Source: Myxococcales bacterium (GTDB lineage Bacteria > Myxococcota_A > Polyangia > Polyangiales > Polyangiaceae). From it: a stretch of DNA of 64,000 nucleotides. The stretch spans positions 1 through 64,000 of the forward strand of contig JACPVJ010000172.1 in NCBI GenBank assembly GCA_016191785.1, written 5' to 3'. The notes below the pieces were generated by a model. The model saw nothing but the letters and a program-made list of their open reading frames with translations. It had not been told where the DNA came from and did not search any database. The translations under genes and the position numbers were made by a program. Shown in pieces: positions 17,898 through 26,715 of this stretch (position 1 is the first letter of the stretch; each line of letters opens with the position of its first letter).

Positions 17898-19856
17898 ATG
17901 AAGACTTCCACCACGCGAAGCCTGCGGCACCTGGCCTGGCTCTGCCTCGGCGGCTGGCTGGCGACGGTCACCGCCTGCGCCTCTGCGAAACCAGTCGTGA
18001 ACCCTGCCGCCGCGGCCCGCCCCTCCGGCGGAGGCGCCGACGGGCTCGATCCCTCCTTGCCCCAGGCCACGCTGGTAGCGGACGACCCCAACGCGATCGC
18101 CGTCTCGTCCTCGATCCGAAAGGTGACCGTTTACTCGGACCGTGCGCTCGTCTCGCGGGAGGCAGCCGTCAAGGTCACGACCAGCCCGACGGTGTACGCC
18201 TTCAAGCACCTCCCCGGTTGGGTCGACGAAGGCTCGGTGCGAGCGGCCACGACCGCCGGCCGCATCGTGGACGTGCGGGTGGGGCGAAGCTACCTGGCCC
18301 GGGCGACCGAGCAGAGCTACCGCAAGGCCGAGGCCGACGCGCGGGCCGTGGCCGATCGCCTGCTCGCTCTCGACGACGAGCTCAAGGTGCTCGATGCCCA
18401 GACCAAGCAGATCGACGACATCAAGGCTTTCTCCCTCGACAAGCTCAGCAAGGACGTCGGTGGCAGCCCCGCGGCCGCGGGCGCGGTCACCGTCCCCGGC
18501 AGCGTCGGCGTCAGCACCTATGCGGCGGTCGTCGACTTCATCGCCAAGAAGATGCGCGAAATCGCCAAGGGGCGCCGAGCCGTGCAGGCCGAACGCAGCA
18601 AGCTTGCCCCCGAGGTCGAGGCCAAGAAGCGCCGTCTCGATGATCTACGCGGCCTGACCCAGCTCGAAGAGACCAACGTCTTCGTCACCGTGCAGGGGCC
18701 CGCCGCGGCCGAGGGCCAGCTGCAGCTGGCCTACATGCTGCCCGGAGCGACATGGGAGGCCTCGCACGAGCTTCGAGCGGCGGGCGGTGACGCGACCTCG
18801 GCCGAGGTCACCTCGTTCGCCGTCGTCACCCAGGCCAGTGGCGAGGACTGGGACCACGCGGAGCTCACCTTCTCGACGCAGTCGTCCACCGCGGCGGTTC
18901 GCATCCCAGAGCTCGAGGCGCTGACCCTGGGCGACGGCAGGGCGGCGACCCAGACCATCGAGCGGCAGTCGGCGTCGTTCCGGCGCGCCGAGGCCGCGTT
19001 CAAGGGGCAGAACCGCCTCTGGAACAAGCGGATTCAGAGCACCGATCGGCGGAGCAGCTTCGAAGAGAGCTACCAGGCGAACTTCGAGTCGTTGCAGGTG
19101 ACCCAGAGCAAGACGGTCCAGATCTTCCAGAGCCTCCAGCAGCGCGGGACGACGGCGCAGTTCAAGGCTTTGGGTACGACCAAGGTGAGGGCCGACGGAC
19201 GCTCGGTCAGGGTGCCCCTGGGTCGCGCGAATCTGAAGGCGAAGAAGGCCGTGGTCGCTGCCCCCGAGCAGTCCCTGAACGCAGCCCAGACGTTCGAGAT
19301 GCTCAACGACAGCGGTCAGTCGCTCTTGCCCGGAAGCGTGGCGCTCTACCAGTCCGGCGCGTTTCTCGGGATGACCAACCTGGACTTCGTGGCAGACGGC
19401 GAGCAGTTCTCGGTCTTCTTGAGCGTGGCCGATCAGCTCAAGCTCTCGCGAGCGCTCGACAAGAAGAACAGCGCGCTGGTTCGCAAGCAGCGCACGCAGA
19501 TGCAGCTGGCCTTCGTCGTCACGGTCGAGAACCTGTCGTCCAAGCCCATGTCGCTGAAGCTCGCCGACCGCATCCCGGTGTCGGAGGACAAAGACATCGT
19601 GGTGAGCGGGGTCAAGATCCACCCAGAGGTGAAGCCCGATTCCAAGGGCATCTTGCGCTGGCCGCTGACCTTGCAGCCGAAAGAGAAGCGTAAGTTCGAG
19701 ATCCAGTATCAGATCGAATATCCGCCGACCTTGGTGCTCGAGATGAAGCGCAACCAGGCAGCCGAGGCGGCCCGCCCCAGCGCCCATCCGTCGCCTGCTC
19801 CGCGCAAGGCCTACGACCTCAAGCAAGACATCGAGCGGCTCGAGAGCGCGTTCTGA
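17898..19856 (+). CDS. MuiA-type mucoidy-inhibitor family lipoprotein (DUF4139/DUF4140)
   Basis: 652 aa from ATG 17898. Lipoprotein signal ends LATVTAC. The N-terminal domain begins SSIRKVTVYSDRALVSREA, the typical DUF4140 opening, followed by a long helical coiled-coil-like region (about 130-250) and a DUF4139 beta domain ending in LTLQPKEKRKFEIQYQIEYP. This order defines the mucoidy inhibitor A family, whose biochemical role is unknown. The lipidated form places it on the periplasmic or outer face. Confidence 0.82.
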   Translation: MKTSTTRSLRHLAWLCLGGWLATVTACASAKPVVNPAAAARPSGGGADGLDPSLPQATLVADDPNAIAVSSSIRKVTVYSDRALVSREAAVKVTTSPTVYAFKHLPGWVDEGSVRAATTAGRIVDVRVGRSYLARATEQSYRKAEADARAVADRLLALDDELKVLDAQTKQIDDIKAFSLDKLSKDVGGSPAAAGAVTVPGSVGVSTYAAVVDFIAKKMREIAKGRRAVQAERSKLAPEVEAKKRRLDDLRGLTQLEETNVFVTVQGPAAAEGQLQLAYMLPGATWEASHELRAAGGDATSAEVTSFAVVTQASGEDWDHAELTFSTQSSTAAVRIPELEALTLGDGRAATQTIERQSASFRRAEAAFKGQNRLWNKRIQSTDRRSSFEESYQANFESLQVTQSKTVQIFQSLQQRGTTAQFKALGTTKVRADGRSVRVPLGRANLKAKKAVVAAPEQSLNAAQTFEMLNDSGQSLLPGSVALYQSGAFLGMTNLDFVADGEQFSVFLSVADQLKLSRALDKKNSALVRKQRTQMQLAFVVTVENLSSKPMSLKLADRIPVSEDKDIVVSGVKIHPEVKPDSKGILRWPLTLQPKEKRKFEIQYQIEYPPTLVLEMKRNQAAEAARPSAHPSPAPRKAYDLKQDIERLESAF

Positions 19857-19960
19857 TTGTTGCTGGTGGGGGTCCAGCGCGCGATTGCTCGCCGGTGCCG
19901 AGCGCTTGCTCTGCGGGGGGTGAGACGCGCGGCGCAGCGGCAGCCCCGGCCCCCGATGAC

Positions 19961-20285
19961 TCACTGGAGCTTCTTCCAGGTCTCGCCGTCGATCACGTTG
20001 CGCTGGGGGCACGGGTCGTTCTGCATGCTGAAGCTCAACGTGGTGGCGGTGACGACGATGTCGTAGACGCCCGTTTGGTTGCTGACCGGGGTCGAGCACA
20101 CTCCGCTGGTGTTGACGAAGGTCAGCTGCGAGCCAGTCAGAGCCCAGGTGCCGGACGCCAGCGGTTTGGTGTCGAGCTCGGCCTCGAAATTCGCCACCGT
20201 GACCGTGCCGCTCGCGTCGAAGCGCAGCACCGCGGTGTATGGCGCTGGTTCTTGCCACTTGCCCACGATCAGCGCCGCGAGGCTG
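19961..20285 (-). pseudogene. 3' fragment of a lipocalin-like exported protein
   Basis: The reading LIVGKWQEPAPYTAVLRFD through GETWKKLQ (about 105 aa) is a typical lipocalin-like beta domain (GKW start, alternating strands, TCxP-type cysteines). The expected signal peptide is missing: upstream of about 20285 the frame becomes antisense of an IgGFc-like gene. It is therefore a 5'-truncated gene whose head was lost at the same point where the plus-strand neighbour lost its own. The frame can be extended to an ATG at 20362, but that part looks non-native. Confidence 0.6.
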
Positions 20286-20287
20286 GC

Positions 20288-21346
20288 GTCGACGCTTCGG
20301 TGCTGCTCCCTGCGCATGCCCTCGGAAAGGCGTACCGGGTCTTGGGTTGGGGAGCGGGTCACCCGATCCCGATCGACATCCCGGGGAGCCCCAAGATCAT
20401 CGACCGCGCCTACGTCACGATCGTGGGCGTCAAGCCGAGCACCTCGGTGACGGTCGCGCCGACCTGGCGCATCCGAGGAAACCCGCCGATTTCAGCCACT
20501 CTGCCCGGCGGCCAGCTGTCGGTGAAGCTTGGCCCCTTCGACGTGCTCAACCTCGAGACGGACGACGCCACCACCGCCGACGATCCCGCCACGGTGGCCG
20601 ACCTCTCCGGGACGCTGGTCCAGAGCGATCAACCCGTGGCTGTGTTCAGCGGCGTCGAGAGCGCCGGTGTGCCGGGCCCGTTCGCCGTGCCAACGCCACC
20701 GGGATGGGCCACCGGCGACACCTGCTGTCTCGATCACCTCGAAGAGCAAGTCCCGCCGCTGCAGTCTCTCGGAACGAGCTACGTCGTGGCTCGCAGCCCG
20801 GTGCGCGCCAGCGGCGGTTTCAAAGAGCCCGACGTGATTCGCTTCGTCGGAGGCAGCGATGCATCATCGGTGACGACCAACCTGCCGGCCCCCTTTGCCT
20901 CGTTCACGCTCGCGCCGGGCGAGGTCAAGACCACTTCGTCGCAGGGCGACGTGACCGTGACCGCGACCAAGCCCATCCTGGTGGGCCAGCTCTTGGTCTC
21001 GAAGCAGTACGTGAGCGCGACGGGGATCGGCGATCCGTCGCTCTTGATCGTGCCCTCGGTCGATCATTTCCTCAGCGACTATTTGATCCCGGCGCCGGCT
21101 TCTTGGGACCAGAGTTGGATCGTGATCACCGCTCAGGCGGGCGCCCCCGTGACCATCGATGGCGTCGCCCCAACGGGCTGCTCGACGCAAGCGGCCGGCA
21201 GCGTCGGAGGGGCCAACTACGAGACTCGGCGCTGTCCCGTCATCGCCGGGACGCACCGGGTGACGGGAGCCAAGCCCTTCGGCGCCGCGGCGTACGGCTA
21301 CGGGGGCTCGTCGTCGTACGCATTTTCCGGCGGTTCTGCGCTGTAG
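20288..21346 (+). pseudogene. N-terminally truncated IgGFc-binding-like protein
   Basis: From about 20288 the translation DASVLLPAHALGKAYRVLGW aligns by eye with internal segments of the two intact IgGFc-binding-like proteins in this window (NDASLLLPAHALRRKYRPI and TSASLLLPTSAW). It continues about 350 aa to a normal C-terminus ending YGYGGSSSYAF. The family's N-terminal third, signal peptide and lipobox are missing. The open frame extends upstream to 19895 only as antisense of the lipocalin-like fragment. It cannot be exported as it stands and is probably a relic. Confidence 0.7.
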
Positions 21347-21357
21347 CTCTCAGCGCT

Positions 21358-22008
21358 TCACTTCCGCGCGCCGGCGCCGTCGAGTCGGAAGCGCAGCGTG
21401 CCCGCGAATGCGACCTCCGAGCCGGGGAGCAGAATCCCCTCCGCGATGCGCCGCCCGTCGACCCAGGTGCCATTGGTCGAGCAAAGGTCGCGCAGACGGA
21501 CGACCCCGTTCTCCACGGTTACGGCCGCGTGTCGGCGCGCAACCGTGTTCTGATCCGAGTGCCCGCCGGTCCTGAGCACGATGTCGGAGCTCGGGCTGCG
21601 CCCCACGATCGCCGTTCTGGGAAGAGCGTGGGCGCGACCAACCGGCCCGACGTCGCGTGGCTCGAGCTGCCCTAGTGCACCCAGCCACACCAGGCGCAGC
21701 GGCCCCCGCGCACGGGCGCCTCGGTCTTCCTGGCGGACGAACGAAAGCGCCTCGCGCAGGCCGAGCTCCGTCGAGGCGTAGGCGTCTGCTCGCACGCCGA
21801 AACACGATTCAGCGTCCGAGGCCATCAACTCGTCGTCCGTCGACAACGGGTGACAAACCACGAACGCCATGTTCGCGCCAAAGCGGCTCCTTGCCATTGC
21901 CAGCAGCGACGCCTGGCAGACCACCACTCGGTCGTCCGGGCCGAGCCCGGACAACTCGACCCACGCCTCTAGCACCGAGCCCGACTCCGCGACGATTCGA
22001 GCATGCAC
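21358..22008 (-). CDS. FHA-domain protein
   Basis: 216 aa. The C-terminal 90 residues are a forkhead-associated domain, a phosphothreonine-binding module: VGRSPSSDIVLRTG, then RRHAAVTVENG, then STNGTWVDGRRI, with the conserved Arg, Ser/His and Asn. The N-terminal half (about 1-110) is not recognised; MARSRFGANMAFVVCHPLST might be a small alpha/beta domain. Such proteins read Ser/Thr kinase output, and kinases are encoded elsewhere in the window. Divergent from the SYLF gene over about 115 bp. Confidence 0.82.
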   Translation of the reverse strand: MHARIVAESGSVLEAWVELSGLGPDDRVVVCQASLLAMARSRFGANMAFVVCHPLSTDDELMASDAESCFGVRADAYASTELGLREALSFVRQEDRGARARGPLRLVWLGALGQLEPRDVGPVGRAHALPRTAIVGRSPSSDIVLRTGGHSDQNTVARRHAAVTVENGVVRLRDLCSTNGTWVDGRRIAEGILLPGSEVAFAGTLRFRLDGAGARK

Positions 22009-22124
22009 CCCGCGATGCTCTCACGCGGCCAGAGGTCGCGCCAACCCCGCCTGGGGAGTCGGCCCGCGCGGCGAGACGCAAACTTCGCGCACGACGGCCA
22101 ACTCCTCGGCGTTAACTTCTCGGC

Positions 22125-22808
22125 ATGCGTCGTCGAGACCTCTTGTTGCTCGCTCCCGCCCTCGCCTTGACCGCCTGCGCGCGCGACGCCACGCCTCGCG
22201 CGCCGGACGAGTCGCCGCAGCAGAAGATCATCGATCGCGCCGCGCTGGCGGTGGACCGCCTGCGGTCGAGCGGTCAGTTCCCGACTATGGATCGCCTTCT
22301 CGCGCAGGCGCGGGGGGTGATGGTCTTCCCTCGGCTGATCAAGGCGGGGATCATCGTCGGCGGTGAGGGCGGCAACGGCGTGCTCCTGTCCAAGGACGAC
22401 GCGGGCGGCTTGAGCGCGCCCGCGTTTTACTCGCTGGGCGCGGGCAGCCTCGGCGCCCAAATCGGCTACCAGGAGGCGACTGTCCTCTTGTTCTTCATGA
22501 CCGACGCGGCGCTGGCAAGCGCCATCGAGAGCGGGCTCACCCTCGGGGCCGACACCGCCGTCGCCGCGGGCACCCTGGGCGACAGCGGTGAGGCCCGGTC
22601 CAAGAGCGCCTCCAAAGGCATCGTCCAATTGGTGGACGTCGGCGGCATCTTCGCCGGCGTTTCCCTGGACGGCACGGTGGTGGCCTCGCGTCAGGAGTTC
22701 AATCGGGCGTACTACGGCGATCAGGCAACGACCCGCCGCATCGTGATCGAGCGGAGCTTCGCAGCCCCGAACGCGGCACGGCTGCAGGCCGCGCTGAGAC
22801 CGCGCTGA
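22125..22808 (+). CDS. SYLF (Ysc84/DUF500) lipid-binding-domain lipoprotein
   Basis: 227 aa. Lipoprotein signal MRRRDLLLLAPALALTAC, then a SYLF domain: ARGVMVFPRLIKAGIIVGGE, GGLSAPAFYSLGAGSLGAQIG and the C-terminal GGIFAGVSLDGTVV segment. Bacterial members are exported and thought to bind lipids; eukaryotic relatives bind phosphoinositides. Length and motif order are complete. It probably sits in the periplasm tethered to a membrane. Confidence 0.88.
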   Translation: MRRRDLLLLAPALALTACARDATPRAPDESPQQKIIDRAALAVDRLRSSGQFPTMDRLLAQARGVMVFPRLIKAGIIVGGEGGNGVLLSKDDAGGLSAPAFYSLGAGSLGAQIGYQEATVLLFFMTDAALASAIESGLTLGADTAVAAGTLGDSGEARSKSASKGIVQLVDVGGIFAGVSLDGTVVASRQEFNRAYYGDQATTRRIVIERSFAAPNAARLQAALRPR

Positions 22809-22881
22809 GAGCCCACCGTTTCGCTTCGCTCGCGCCGTCCGCGCGATTGCGAGCCCTTTCGATGCCGGTTAGGCTCCTGGG

Positions 22882-23904
22882 ATGTTGCGGTCCTTCTCCC
22901 TGCTGGTGCTTGCCTCTGGTCTCGCGCTCGTCGCTCCCTCGTGCTCGTCCGACGACGGGGGCGGTGGCTCGAGCTCGAGCACGCCGTTCGGGGGCAAGAA
23001 GGTCGAGAGCACCATCGGGCCCGCCGGCGGCACGCTCACGTCGACGGACGGGAACGTCGTGGTGGTCATCCCGGCGGGGGCGCTCGCTGCGGAGACGCAG
23101 CTCTTCGTCGAGCCCGTGGCGGGCGCGCCGTCCGGGGCGCTCCTGGCCGTCGAGCTCGGCCCGACCGGGACCACGTTCGCGGTGCCGGCGCAGATCACCA
23201 TTTCGTTCGCGTCGCTGAAGTTCGACAAGTTCGACTTCGAGACGCTCCGGCTCGGCACCGTCGTCGCAGGCAAGTGGCAGGCGGTAACCGGGTCGAGCGT
23301 GGACACCGCGGCAAGGAAGGTGTCCGGTCCCACCGATCACTTCTCGCCCTGGGGCGTGCTCAGCGATCCGGGTGGCCCTGCCCCCGATGCGGGGCCGTGC
23401 ACCACGCAGAACATGTGCGCCGAGGGGTGTGGCTGCGATCCCCAGTTCAAGGGCGCAAGCTGCCAGACCGGGACCGAGGGACAGGCGGGCTGCAGCAAGT
23501 GCTCCTGCGATGGCGTGAAGTTCAGCTGCGTGAGCTGCGCGACTTCGGACGGCGGAGCGGACGCGCCGAGCGACAGCGGCAGCGACGGGAGCGCCGGAGA
23601 CGCGGGCAGCGACGCCGGCGGCGGGCCCACCTGCAAGGCGACCCAGAGCTGCGATCAGAAGACGATGAACCAGTCGTGCCAGGACTACGACGCGACCACC
23701 CCCGCCTCGACGGTGCAGGGGATCTGCGTGGGCGGAACGTACTCGGCGTCAGCCTGCGATCGGACGACGTCGCTGGGCGGCTGCGAGTCGCCGGGTGCGA
23801 CGGGCTGCTCCGTGGTCTGGTACTTCCCCGGCATCAACAAGTGGACCGTCGCCGACATCAAACAGAAGTGCCTGAACAACGGGAAGACGTACGTGGCGCC
23901 CTGA
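22882..23904 (+). CDS. Lipoprotein with ZU5-like beta domain and cysteine-rich tail
   Basis: 340 aa from ATG 22882. Signal peptide ends ALVAPSC. Residues 40-155 have the ZU5-like signature STIGPAGGTLTSTDGNVVVV, IPAGAL, and DHFSPWGVL. The C-terminal part has cysteine clusters (CAEGCGCDPQFKG, CSKCSCDGVKFSCVSC) joined by an Asp/Gly/Ser-rich linker, then a domain ending KCLNNGKTY. Probably surface-exposed; the ligand is unknown. A terminator-like palindrome follows the stop. Confidence 0.78.
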   Translation: MLRSFSLLVLASGLALVAPSCSSDDGGGGSSSSTPFGGKKVESTIGPAGGTLTSTDGNVVVVIPAGALAAETQLFVEPVAGAPSGALLAVELGPTGTTFAVPAQITISFASLKFDKFDFETLRLGTVVAGKWQAVTGSSVDTAARKVSGPTDHFSPWGVLSDPGGPAPDAGPCTTQNMCAEGCGCDPQFKGASCQTGTEGQAGCSKCSCDGVKFSCVSCATSDGGADAPSDSGSDGSAGDAGSDAGGGPTCKATQSCDQKTMNQSCQDYDATTPASTVQGICVGGTYSASACDRTTSLGGCESPGATGCSVVWYFPGINKWTVADIKQKCLNNGKTYVAP

Positions 23905-23920
23905 TTTTCAGTCCGCGGCC

Positions 23921-23960
23921 TGGAGCCTTCGGGTTTCGCCCAAAGGGCGAAGCCCGTGTC
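23921..23960 (-). repeat. Palindromic intergenic repeat, copy 1 (terminator-like)
   Basis: A hairpin with an 11-bp near-perfect stem (GGGTTTCGCCC / GGGCGAAGCCC, AAA loop) lies between the convergent ZU5-like lipoprotein and the small minus-strand gene. Its reverse complement matches 36 of 40 bp at 46064-46103, including the unpaired flank CGAAGGCTCC. The conserved flank shows it is a dispersed element and not merely a local terminator, although it could serve as a bidirectional one here. Confidence 0.6.
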
Positions 23961-24243
23961 AGACGTCCGTCGATTTCACCGTTTCGACGACCCACGCCTG
24001 CGGGTTCAGCATCACGGCCTGCGCGGCGCCGCGCCATAGCCCCCTCAGTTTCTCCAGGAACGCATCCGCTTCGACGACGGTTTCGAACTCGAGGTCGATC
24101 ATCACGAAGTTCGGATCGCTCACGGAACGATGAATGCTGTACCGGCGGGCGCCTCCGCCCTTGCGACCGACGGGATCTGCATCGAAGGCCCGCTTCCAGG
24201 AGTCGAACGTGGGCACCGAGTGCTGAATTCGTAGCGTCACCAT
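23959..24243 (-). CDS. Small ABM-like (dimeric alpha-beta barrel) protein
   Basis: 94 aa from ATG 24243, preceded by an excellent GGAGGGA ribosome-binding site. MVTLRIQHSVPTFDSWKRAF with later strands (NFVMIDLEF) and a helix (EADAFLEKLRGLWRG) suggests the ferredoxin-like fold of antibiotic-biosynthesis-monooxygenase-type proteins. No catalytic residue can be named. Its start is 10 bp after the stop of the frameshifted YndJ-like gene, implying one transcript. Confidence 0.65.
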   Translation of the reverse strand: MVTLRIQHSVPTFDSWKRAFDADPVGRKGGGARRYSIHRSVSDPNFVMIDLEFETVVEADAFLEKLRGLWRGAAQAVMLNPQAWVVETVKSTDV

Positions 24244-24253
24244 CTTCCCTCCG

Positions 24254-25220
24254 TCATCTAGGTTGTAATGCGCCCGCGGGCGCGAGTGCCTGTGACCCGC
24301 CGCCTGCCAGGCGCAAGCGCAGGTAGCCGAGCAGACCGAACAGCGTGAAGCCGAGAGCGTTGAGGAGCCCGTGGATAGCCACCGTTCGGGGTATTCCGAT
24401 CCAGGCCCGGCCGGTGAGCTCGCCCACGCCGTAGACACCGGCGAGGACCATTCCAGCGGCGACCGAGGCAGCGGACAGGAGCAACAGGAGTGACGCAGCC
24501 CGGCCGGGCACGCTCCAAGCTACAGCCGTCGACGTGATCGCGAGCGCAAGCCCGCTGGCTACCATCGCGGAGACGCCCAGGAACTTCAGGACGGGAGAGT
24601 GACCGAGGTTCCCGGCTGCAATCATGGGGATGCCTGCCAGCGGCGGCGCCGATGGCAAGGGCCCGATGCAGCACGCTCAGCCACGACCCGCGATCGGGTA
24701 ACTGGAGTCCGGTGGCGGCGATCAGGATTTGAAGCGTGAAGCCGCTGAAGTGAAAGTGCACGGTCGCGAGAACCACGGTCAGCGCCGTGAGGTCGCGTGG
24801 CGCGATGCCGAGCCTGGACAGCAGCAGCCACACGGCGCCGATCGGCAGGAACACGTGGGCGACGAGCAAGCTCACGTTCGCTCCATGGCGACCTGGAACG
24901 TCCGCCACCCTTCGCGCACCGCCGATCGCGATCATCGCGGCCACCACCAACCAGCCGGCGGCGAGGGCGCCGGCGAGCGTGCCTTTCGGAGAGAAGAACG
25001 AGGCGAGCACCATCGCGGCCGCGACGGGTTGGGCGCGCCGTACCGAGCGGTAAGAGCCTGCGCTCGAGTGGTCCCCGAACTCGAGCAGGACCGAGAGCAG
25101 AAGCAGAGCGAGCGGGGCAGCGACCAGCGGCATGAAGAGGAACACGTGCTCGATCGAGCCGAGCGACGGCGGTGAGCCGACAGGTACGAATGGAGCCACG
25201 AGCCAGAGGACCGTACCCAT
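24254..25220 (-). pseudogene. Frameshifted YndJ-like membrane protein
   Basis: From ATG 25220 one frame encodes hydrophobic segments and the YndJ-like landmark VVLATVHFHFSGFTLQILIA, and loses similarity at about 24640. A second frame (24254-24658) continues with IPMIAAGNLGHSPVLKFLGV and further membrane helices to a normal stop. Joining the two at the run encoding AAAGIPMIAAG restores one continuous product of about 320 aa; a single extra base explains the break. Either a recent mutation or a sequencing error. Confidence 0.6.
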
Positions 25221-25229
25221 GCCGGCGCA

Positions 25230-25596
25230 CGTGAGGCCCCAGGACCCGGCCGCGTCGGCGTACACGCGGACGTCGAACGGAACACCGCCTCCGGACGGAT
25301 TCTCGGAGTAGAGCCTGACTCCACATGCCGAGGGTGGTGCTGCACTCGCCTTGCGATAGACCGGCGCAGTCCGGCTTCACGATGCAGATCTCGGCACCGA
25401 AGGCGTTCACCCAACCGCGCAGCGGACGGGTTCACGCCGCCGGTGAGCACGGGCCGCCATCGCCCGAGTCCCCGGCGTCGCTCGGTGGGGCAGCATCCAC
25501 GGCGGTGCAGCCCGCGGTCGTCCAGGTGCAATGGTTGGCCTTGGCACACGAGACCTGGTCCAGTTCCCTGCACTGGCGCTCCCCCCAACAGAACCA
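25230..25596 (-). pseudogene. Decayed cysteine-rich lipoprotein gene, relative of the gene at 28.3-28.9 kb
   Basis: One minus-strand frame reads QCRELDQVSCAKANHCTWTT...GCTAVDAAPPSD...GGPCSPAA, then a TGA, then (same frame) AEICIVKPDCAGLSQGECST; the next frame continues RLYSENPSGGGVPF. These pieces follow the order of the intact protein at 28299 (QVSCTWTGAAC..., VCIARPNCEALSEAVCTATL, RLPESPVGGGLKF). No start, one in-frame stop and one frameshift mark it as dead. Its 3' end abuts the YndJ-like gene. Confidence 0.6.
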
Positions 25597-25714
25597 TCAA
25601 GCCGATCGAAAGACAGGGCGTAAGCCGTCGTGACCTGCCCGGCGTCCTCCGGTCGAGCTGAAACCCGTCGTGACGTGATCGGTCGGGTCGCGGGGGCCGA
25701 GTGACGCTCGCTCC

Positions 25715-26224
25715 CTAGCAGAGCTCGCCGTGCGCCAGCGATGACGTCGAACAGCCGCTCGGCGACTGACCCGCGCGAGCTCCGCCCCGCCCGCCGAGCG
25801 CCGCCCACGCTGCGCCGCCGAGCAGGGTGAACACGATGGCGTAGCAGGGAAAAGTCACGAGAGCGACGCGCTTGGACTGAACCTTCGACACACGGTTCCC
25901 AAGCAGGAACGGATAGAGACCGCGCAAGGCGACATAGGCGGCGCCCAACCAGGTGGCATGCGTGGGCGACGCGAAGAACGAGAAGAGCCACAGCGACGCG
26001 AGAAACGGCCCCATCTGTTCATGGGTGTTGGCTACGGCTCGATCGACGGCGAGCATCTCCGGATCCTGTCCGAAGTAGCGATCGAAGACCTTGCCGTCCT
26101 TCTCGTAGCGGGCTTTGAGCCGATACTTGGTGCGCGTCTGGAGTCCGAACAGGAGCGAATACCAGAGCAGAAAGTAGGCGACGGTGACGGCCAGTGGGCC
26201 CTGAAACTGCGTCGGATCCTGCAT
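25715..26224 (-). CDS. MAPEG-family membrane protein
   Basis: 169 aa with four hydrophobic helices. The family landmark is AVANTHEQMGPFLASLWLF (about residues 63-81), matching the R-x-N-x-x-E-x-x-P pattern of MAPEG proteins (microsomal glutathione transferase/leukotriene C4 synthase relatives), with the leading Arg replaced. A cytosolic loop contains YEKDGKVFDRYFGQD. Bacterial members have unassigned roles in lipid or glutathione metabolism. Confidence 0.75.
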   Translation of the reverse strand: MQDPTQFQGPLAVTVAYFLLWYSLLFGLQTRTKYRLKARYEKDGKVFDRYFGQDPEMLAVDRAVANTHEQMGPFLASLWLFSFFASPTHATWLGAAYVALRGLYPFLLGNRVSKVQSKRVALVTFPCYAIVFTLLGGAAWAALGGRGGARAGQSPSGCSTSSLAHGELC

Positions 26225-26343
26225 GCCGCAGCCTACGTCCGACCGACACCCCAGCCAAGATCAGGGCGGGGCGCGGGGACGGAGCGCCGGCGACGTGGAC
26301 GTCTTACCGGGATCACACTCTGCCCGAGGGTTCCGGGGGCCAC

Positions 26344-26445
26344 GGAGCAGGCACAGCTGGTCGCCCTGAGCGGCACACGGCGGCACTTGCCGCAGCAGTC
26401 GTACTCGAGCTCGATGCCGCACTGGTCGTCGCGCCGGCAGCGGGC
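26344..26445 (-). pseudogene. Possible fragment of a small cysteine-rich exported protein
   Basis: The segment TARCRRDDQCGIELEYDCCG followed by KCRRVP resembles the C-x3-D-x-x-C...CCG-x-C knots of short myxobacterial exported proteins. The frame around it (26233-26625) has no signal peptide and is otherwise Arg-rich. The rest of the 490-bp stretch 26225-26715 shows only the upstream region of the next lipoprotein gene. Confidence 0.3.
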
Positions 26446-26631
26446 GGTCCTCTGCTGCAAGACGGCCGGCGATGTGGGGGCCGGCTCGACGGGCGCGCTC
26501 GGCTGAACGGTGGTGCCCACACCGCGCTTCCGGGGAGCGGGTGCGTCGTCCTTCTCACCGTGCCGCCCTTTTACGTTCCGGTAACGCCGGGCGGGGTTCG
26601 CGGACCACCCTCGACCCGAACGCACCCGGCG

Positions 26632-26664
26632 CGTACTCTCGGCCTCGGTGGAATCTGGCAGTTC
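26632..26664 (+). promoter_or_regulatory. Upstream element shared with 58441-58473; overlaps a sigma54-like GG-N10-GC site
   Basis: 33 bp here match 27 of 33 positions at 58441-58473, each just before a lipoprotein gene. At 26656-26670 the bases TGGCAG-N5-ATGC show the GG/GC spacing of a -24/-12 sigma54 promoter, 46 bp before the GTG at 26716. The second copy lacks the -12 GC. It may be a promoter, a leader element or a small repeat; evidence is limited to these two copies. Confidence 0.3.
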
Positions 26665-26715
26665 GAATGCCCTACGCGCCGTGGCAAACTCACCACGGCT
26701 GAGGGGGGCGCAGAA

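Noticed and set aside
18645-20258. 537-codon minus-strand ORF
   Set aside because: Antisense to the MuiA-like gene; no motif, very rich in Arg/Leu/His.
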